Part shown: in pieces, positions 6,769 to 10,608 of the stretch | Layout of the letters: each line of letters opens with the position of its first letter | How positions within the stretch are numbered: the stretch's first letter is position 1 | NCBI GenBank assembly: GCA_030628325.1 | Contig: DAOVRB010000013.1 | Location: 1-10,608 of the forward strand | Length of the DNA: 10,608 bases | Reading direction: 5' to 3' | Source: Methanomicrobiaceae archaeon | GTDB lineage: Archaea > Halobacteriota > Methanomicrobia > Methanomicrobiales > Methanomicrobiaceae | Notes under the pieces: generated by a model | The model's database searches: none | Told to the model about the DNA's origin: nothing | The model's input: only the letters and a program-made list of their open reading frames with translations | Program-made: the position numbers and the translations under genes

Positions 6769-8217
6769 ATGATTCAGGAGGTACTGGATGCCCTTTATGG
6801 AAATAATGAAGATGACAGCCTCTATAATGCCTCATACCGATATATGGTCCGGGATTTTGAGGATCTATTAAATTATGGGAAAAACGGGTACAACCCTGAA
6901 ATTCTAATTGAAATCATAAAAAAAGAGAGAACCAGACTTAAAAATCAATACTATTTATACAAAGTTCTCAAATCTGCAGATGGATTATTCAACACAGATA
7001 TTGAAAAATTCAGAAAATATTCCGAAATGTACCGTGAGGCCATTAGATACTACAGATACGCATCAATACGGGATAAAGGAGTAATAAGGCAGAAAAAAGA
7101 GATTGAGAGATTTAAAAAAGAACTAAAAGAAAAATTCTTTAAATACAGGAATTTTGGAAGAGGAAAAGATAACACCTGCATTTTTCATCCGGAAACTCTT
7201 GCAAAAATCTGCAGTGAACTGACAGGAATCGACGATGAAGATATTACATATCTCCACAATGAGATTATAGAATTTATCAGAATATGTCCTGAATCTTATC
7301 TTAAAAAAGGAATATTCGCAAAATATATCGGTTCATTGTTTGGAGTGATGAAATTCAATTATAAAGATCCGGATATTGATTACCACCAAAAAATCCTGCT
7401 TGGATCATGTTTTGGCATAACCTACCTTTTTGATGAAATCATCGATGATCACGCATACTCCATTGAAGAAAAGAAGGAATATTACAGAGTTATTTCACAA
7501 ATTTTAAAAAGCGGTAAAGGAGATGAAACAGAGTTCTCAAAAGATCCGCTTATGGCATTTACTGAAAATACACTGATTAAAATACGTGAAACACTTTCCG
7601 AAAAGAGATGGAATATGCTTGCAAAGTCATATTCAGTCATCGCCGATGCATCAGTCAAAGGTGCCGGATGGAAATACTGCCATTCACTTTCAGATGAAGA
7701 CTTATACATTAATGCAGCCCTGAAAGGATCATACACAAGAATAATTCCTGCAATTCTTGCAGACTGTAACATAACCGGCAATTTCCTGACCCATTCTCTG
7801 AGATCAGGCTACATTTTTCAGCTGCCTGATGATTTACGCGATATTCCCGATGATATAAAAAATGAAAATGTAACAGCTTTTAATTATTATCCGGACGGAG
7901 TAAGCCGGCTAAATTATCATCCAATTAACATCTTACTTATGGCAATATCCCGGATCTCATATGTTGACTATCCGGAAATGAAGGATGCATGTCCGCTTTA
8001 TATGATAAGTATATTCCAGTCATTAAAAGCCCTTTATATTAAAAATAACGGAGAGGACCTCTGCAATTTTTTTATGAATATGAATTTTCCGGATGAAACA
8101 ATAATAGAGCACTTGTGCCAGACAGGCCGGTACTGTACTATGATTACGGATTTTGAGACCGAAATTGCAGGAAAATGTACATTAATATCGCTTGATATGA
8201 AAAAAAGCCTCAAATGA
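6769..8217 (+). CDS. Class I isoprenoid-synthase-like protein, paralogue 2
   Basis: A 482-residue tandem paralogue of the preceding protein, alignable end to end from the first residues (MIQEVLDALYG against MIEELMATLLG, both then RDFEDLL) to the C-terminus. The first aspartate motif is DEIIDD (222-227), the second DDLRDIPDD (354-362) preceded by YIFQLP, a closer match to the prenyltransferase FQ than in paralogue 1. Lys319 in LKGSYTRIIPA keeps the KT-like position. The basic motif is weaker: AKYIG (184-188) replaces GKFMR, losing the Arg expected to hold isopentenyl diphosphate. Spacing between aspartate motifs is again 132. This pattern suggests divergence in substrate or a role as partner subunit in a heterodimer, as known for some two-component prenyltransferases; both are inference. 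Same orientation and an 81-base gap suggest one operon with paralogue 1. Confidence 0.68.
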   Translation: MIQEVLDALYGNNEDDSLYNASYRYMVRDFEDLLNYGKNGYNPEILIEIIKKERTRLKNQYYLYKVLKSADGLFNTDIEKFRKYSEMYREAIRYYRYASIRDKGVIRQKKEIERFKKELKEKFFKYRNFGRGKDNTCIFHPETLAKICSELTGIDDEDITYLHNEIIEFIRICPESYLKKGIFAKYIGSLFGVMKFNYKDPDIDYHQKILLGSCFGITYLFDEIIDDHAYSIEEKKEYYRVISQILKSGKGDETEFSKDPLMAFTENTLIKIRETLSEKRWNMLAKSYSVIADASVKGAGWKYCHSLSDEDLYINAALKGSYTRIIPAILADCNITGNFLTHSLRSGYIFQLPDDLRDIPDDIKNENVTAFNYYPDGVSRLNYHPINILLMAISRISYVDYPEMKDACPLYMISIFQSLKALYIKNNGEDLCNFFMNMNFPDETIIEHLCQTGRYCTMITDFETEIAGKCTLISLDMKKSLK

Positions 8218-8360
8218 TTAAATTCTCCCGGTAAAAAAGTTAAGTCGCAGGGGACTTTCATTATTTGTGCTTGCTATTCGGAGAATGCATTATTGTTTTT
8301 GATAACTTGTATCCCTTTGATAAGTAGTATCCAATGAGTTGAGCACGTTTCCGGACAAAC

Positions 8361-8441
8361 TCTATAATATCTCATTTTCCAGAACAAATGTATTTTTTGT
8401 GAGATAACTTTATAACCAATCACTCCTTTTGTTCCATGAGG
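8361..8441 (+). promoter_or_regulatory. Promoter region of the PAS/KaiC-like operon
   Basis: Two TATA-like boxes lie upstream of the PAS gene: TCTATAATAT (8361-8370) and TTTATAA (8409-8415). The nearer box would start transcription around 8436-8440, downstream of a possible TTG start at 8429 and just before ATG 8450. A GAGG (8438-8441) precedes that ATG by 8 bases. T-rich tracts at 8293-8300 and 8391-8398 in the same gap could terminate transcripts from the upstream genes. Confidence 0.4.
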
Positions 8442-8449
8442 CCAATCAG

Positions 8450-9868
8450 ATGCAAAAGCATAACCTAAATATAAATAAAAATGCGGAAAAAGCGTCAATA
8501 ACTGCAGAATTTTTTAAAACCCTGTTGATGAACGCAAATGTATGGATTACATTTCTTGATCCAAAAGGTTGCATCGTTGTCTGGAATAAAGCGGCAGAAG
8601 AGATCAGCGGGTATACGGCTGATGAGGTCATGGAAAGCAATGAAATCTGGAAAAAGCTATATCCGGACCCGGAATACAGAAAAGTAGTTACAAAAAAAAT
8701 AAACGATACTCTTCAAAACAGGAAAAAACTGGAAAACTTTGAGACTATAATCCTCACAAAAGGAGCACTAAAAAAACAGATTTCATGGAATACAAGAGAG
8801 ATCCTTGATCAAAACGGTGATATTATAGGATATATTGCAATGGGACGGGATATTACCGAGATAGTATCGCTTGGAAAACAGTTCAGAACCCTTCTGATGA
8901 ACGCAAACGTCTGGGTTGCGTTTCTTGACCCACAGTCCAAAATAGAGGTATGGAACAGGGCCGCGGAAGAGATCAGCGGGTATACAGCCGATGAGGTCAT
9001 AGGAAGCAATGAAATCTGGAAAAAACTATATCCGGACCAGGAATACAGGAAAGAACTGACAGAGAAAATTATTGATATCATATCCAATAAAAAAAGTCTT
9101 ACAAATTTTGAGAGCAATATTGTCACAAAAAATAAAGAGAAGAGAGTAATCTCATGGAATACACGGGAAATCCGCGATGATGAGAATAAAATTATGGGAT
9201 TTGTGGCAACAGGGAGAGATATAACCAATATTATCAACCTTCAGAGGAAATTCGGAACCCTTCTGATGAACGCAAACGTAGGGATTGCATTTCTTGATCC
9301 ACAGTCCAGAATAGAGGTATGGAACAGGGCTGCTGAAGAGATCAGCGGGTATACAGCCGATGAGGTTATAGGAAGCAATGAAGTCTGGAAAAAACTATAT
9401 CCGGAACAGGAATACAGGGAAAAACTGACAGAGAAAATTATCGATATCATCTCCAATAAAAAAAGTCTTGAGAACTTTGAGAGCAGGATTATAACCAGGG
9501 ATGGTGACAAAAAAACCATTTCATGGAATACAAGAGAACTTGAGGATGAGAAAGGGAACACACTTGGATATATTATTATTGGACTTGATATCACAAAAGA
9601 AAAAAAAATGCATACCGAGGTTTTCGAGTACATCGGAGAATCCGCGATGAGACTGAAAAATCCTGTCGAAGTGATCAAGAACAATATGGATGGACTTATC
9701 ATGCGATTAGAAGAAGGGGATCATCCAACAGAGGATCTAATCCTGCAGATCAGAATCCAGAGCAAAAATGCCGAAAAAATCATTGAAAACCTTCATGAAC
9801 TGAACGAAGCGGTAAGTATGGCTTTTGAAGATATGCCTCCTGCACTGAAAAAATTCTTATCAGGGTAG
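8450..9868 (+). CDS. Triple-PAS sensor protein with degenerate histidine-kinase dimerization helices
   Basis: A 472-residue cytoplasmic signalling protein built from three PAS domains in exact tandem: residues 24-146, 147-269 and 270 to ~385. Each begins TLLMNANV and contains FLDP, AAEEISGYTADEV, a WKKLYP segment and the closing strand SWNTRE...GRDIT (G-L-DIT in the third). The C-terminal ~85 residues form two predicted helices; in SAMRLKNPVEVI (398-409) the sequence tracks the HELRNPL phospho-acceptor box of HisKA domains, but the His position is Met, and there is no HATPase domain. It therefore cannot act as a kinase and more likely senses a small molecule or redox state and passes it by protein contact. 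I chose ATG 8450 over TTG 8429 because of the GAGG at 8438-8441 and the TATA box at 8409. Eight bases separate it from the KaiC-like gene, indicating an operon. Confidence 0.85.
   Translation: MQKHNLNINKNAEKASITAEFFKTLLMNANVWITFLDPKGCIVVWNKAAEEISGYTADEVMESNEIWKKLYPDPEYRKVVTKKINDTLQNRKKLENFETIILTKGALKKQISWNTREILDQNGDIIGYIAMGRDITEIVSLGKQFRTLLMNANVWVAFLDPQSKIEVWNRAAEEISGYTADEVIGSNEIWKKLYPDQEYRKELTEKIIDIISNKKSLTNFESNIVTKNKEKRVISWNTREIRDDENKIMGFVATGRDITNIINLQRKFGTLLMNANVGIAFLDPQSRIEVWNRAAEEISGYTADEVIGSNEVWKKLYPEQEYREKLTEKIIDIISNKKSLENFESRIITRDGDKKTISWNTRELEDEKGNTLGYIIIGLDITKEKKMHTEVFEYIGESAMRLKNPVEVIKNNMDGLIMRLEEGDHPTEDLILQIRIQSKNAEKIIENLHELNEAVSMAFEDMPPALKKFLSG
8519..9610 (+). repeat. Three tandem 369-bp PAS-coding repeats
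   Basis: Units start at 8519, 8888 and 9257, exactly 369 bp (123 codons) apart; the third fades after ~9610. Units 2 and 3 agree at about 93% of bases over their first ~215 bp but much less over the rest, so the duplication is fairly recent or the first halves are kept alike. Confidence 0.85.
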
Positions 9869-9876
9869 GTGATCTT

Positions 9877-10425
9877 ATGGATTTATCCTTCAATGAGAGC
9901 AATGAGGGCAGGATATATCTTGTTCTCTCAGAACCACTGAATATCAGGAAAAAAAATATTGAGATAATAAAGGAGATAACTGATAAAGATTTTACGATAA
10001 TTATCATAACCACAAACGAGCCGTATATTGTGCTTCGAAAAGATTATGAAAAAATGGGTATAAACCTGGAAAAAGTCCATTTCATCGATGCCATAACAAA
10101 ATATGCAATCGGAAAAGAGTCAGAGGGCGCTGTTAACTGTACATTTATCAACAATCCCTCAAACCTGACTGAGATGGGTATAGCGGTTACAGAATTGTTA
10201 AAAAAAATTGAGGGGAATAAGGTATGGGTTCTTCTGGATTCGGTTAACAGTATGCTCATATATATTCCATCAGTAAACCTGACCAAATTCATCCATTTTA
10301 TAACCAGCAAATTAAGGATACTTGAGATGTCAGGAGTACTTCTTGCTGTGCAAAAAGGGATCGAACCATCCACCCTTACACAGCTTGAGAGCTTTGTGGA
10401 CGGGGTTATTGAAGATGATGAATGA
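9877..10425 (+). CDS. RecA/KaiC-like (DUF835/DUF7504-type) protein without Walker A
   Basis: A 182-residue protein with the shape of archaeal KaiC/RecA-derived signalling domains. Near the N-terminus RIYLVLSEPLNIRKKNIEII corresponds to the strand and helix that hold the P-loop in KaiC, but no GxxGxGK[ST] is present. IIIITTNEPYIVLRKDYEKM and INLEKVHFID follow the KaiC pattern of a strand, helix and second strand. VWVLLDSVN (~residues 124-132) is a Walker-B-like strand, and LRILEMSGVLLAV is the next core strand. It ends in acidic EDDE. It probably binds a partner rather than hydrolysing ATP. The ribosome binding site AGGTGAT (9867-9873) overlaps the PAS stop codon, so the two are translationally linked and probably act together as sensor and effector. 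The family number is from memory; the fold call is firmer than the name. Confidence 0.6.
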   Translation: MDLSFNESNEGRIYLVLSEPLNIRKKNIEIIKEITDKDFTIIIITTNEPYIVLRKDYEKMGINLEKVHFIDAITKYAIGKESEGAVNCTFINNPSNLTEMGIAVTELLKKIEGNKVWVLLDSVNSMLIYIPSVNLTKFIHFITSKLRILEMSGVLLAVQKGIEPSTLTQLESFVDGVIEDDE

Positions 10426-10442
10426 AGGAAAAATTCAGGCTC

Positions 10443-10608
10443 TCATGAGATTTTCCTGATAGTTTTCTCCTTTCTCATCTCAAGTTTTCTGATATTCTTC
10501 TCTGCTACGGTCTTTTCCCCTGTTAAAGGGTCAAAGCCGAGATAGTACATCGCAGTTGATCTGGTCCCCGGAGTGGGTGTGAATATCTGAAACTGTTTCC
10601 CCTTAAGA
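10443..10608 (-). CDS. YgiQ/UPF0313 family radical SAM protein, C-terminal end
   Basis: On the minus strand a frame runs in from the right edge and ends at a TGA at 10445-10443, showing the last 54 residues. The segments QIFTPTPGTRSTAMYYLGFD and PLTGEKTVAEKNIRK match the conserved C-terminus of YgiQ-type radical SAM proteins, where a PTPGTxSTxMYY box is followed by DPxTGE. The N-terminal B12-like part and the CxxxCxxC cluster site lie outside the window. The substrate of the family is not established. The gene is convergent with the KaiC-like gene, with 17 bases between the two stops. Confidence 0.82.
   Translation of the reverse strand, partial: LKGKQFQIFTPTPGTRSTAMYYLGFDPLTGEKTVAEKNIRKLEMRKEKTIRKIS

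Noticed and set aside
8242..8257. Hairpin AAGTC/GACTT after the second isoprenoid-like gene as a terminator
   Set aside because: The stem is only five base pairs and is not followed by a clear T-run; too weak to annotate.
8429..8449. TTG start at 8429 for the PAS protein
   Set aside because: It lies only ~14 bases after a TATA box and so upstream of the likely transcription start; ATG 8450 has a GAGG at proper spacing.
8809..9702. Long antisense frames of 142 and 153 codons opposite the PAS gene
   Set aside because: They recur at the same place in each PAS repeat and consist of Ser/Phe/Ile-rich low-quality sequence, as expected for the complement of an AT-rich repeated coding region.

Overview
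The window reads as chromosomal DNA of an archaeon, most likely a methanogen of the Methanomicrobiales type. This is an inference from several signals. There is an ADP-forming acyl-CoA synthetase with fused ATP-grasp and CoA-binding halves. There are TATA-like boxes and GGAGTGAT/AGGTGAT ribosome binding sites. There is a multi-PAS protein without a kinase domain next to a KaiC-like protein, and there are class I isoprenoid-synthase-like proteins. No rRNA, tRNA or CRISPR array was seen.

Region 1 (1-5070) is GC-rich. It starts with the end of a DUF1622-type membrane protein (1-162). A truncated copy of the acyl-CoA synthetase 5' end follows (245-373), then a class II Fic adenylyltransferase with a C-terminal winged helix (619-1977), then the intact synthetase (1986-4040). 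The fic gene is bracketed by a ~141-bp direct repeat made of the synthetase ribosome binding site and first ~40 codons, which marks it as an inserted or rearranged module. In front of fic lie two copies of a 41-bp operator-like module, each with two TACTAAT-type heptamers 11 bp apart and an inverted ATTAGTA 16 bp further on. After the synthetase comes a 386-bp stretch with possible decayed coding remnants and a near-perfect 31-bp palindrome. A hicB-hicA toxin-antitoxin pair follows (4427-4866), and then a 357-bp stretch of short, overlapping, possibly broken reading frames.

Region 2 (about 5090-10430) is clearly AT-rich. Two tandem paralogues of 487 and 482 residues (5224-6687 and 6769-8217) carry paired aspartate-rich motifs 132 residues apart, a lysine motif between them, and the helix context of trans-isoprenyl diphosphate synthases or class I terpene synthases. 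They are attached to a ~170-residue N-terminal region I do not recognise. A signalling pair follows. One protein has three PAS domains in an exact 369-bp tandem repeat and a degenerate dimerization helix pair with no kinase domain (8450-9868). Eight bases later comes a small RecA/KaiC-like protein without a Walker A loop (9877-10425).

At the right edge, on the minus strand, is the C-terminus of a YgiQ/UPF0313 radical SAM protein (10443-10608), convergent with the signalling pair.

The most interesting items are the tandem isoprenoid-synthase-like pair, the duplicated operator in front of fic, and the synthetase-derived direct repeats around fic. Functional links between the isoprenoid-like pair and the PAS/KaiC-like pair are suggested only by adjacency.
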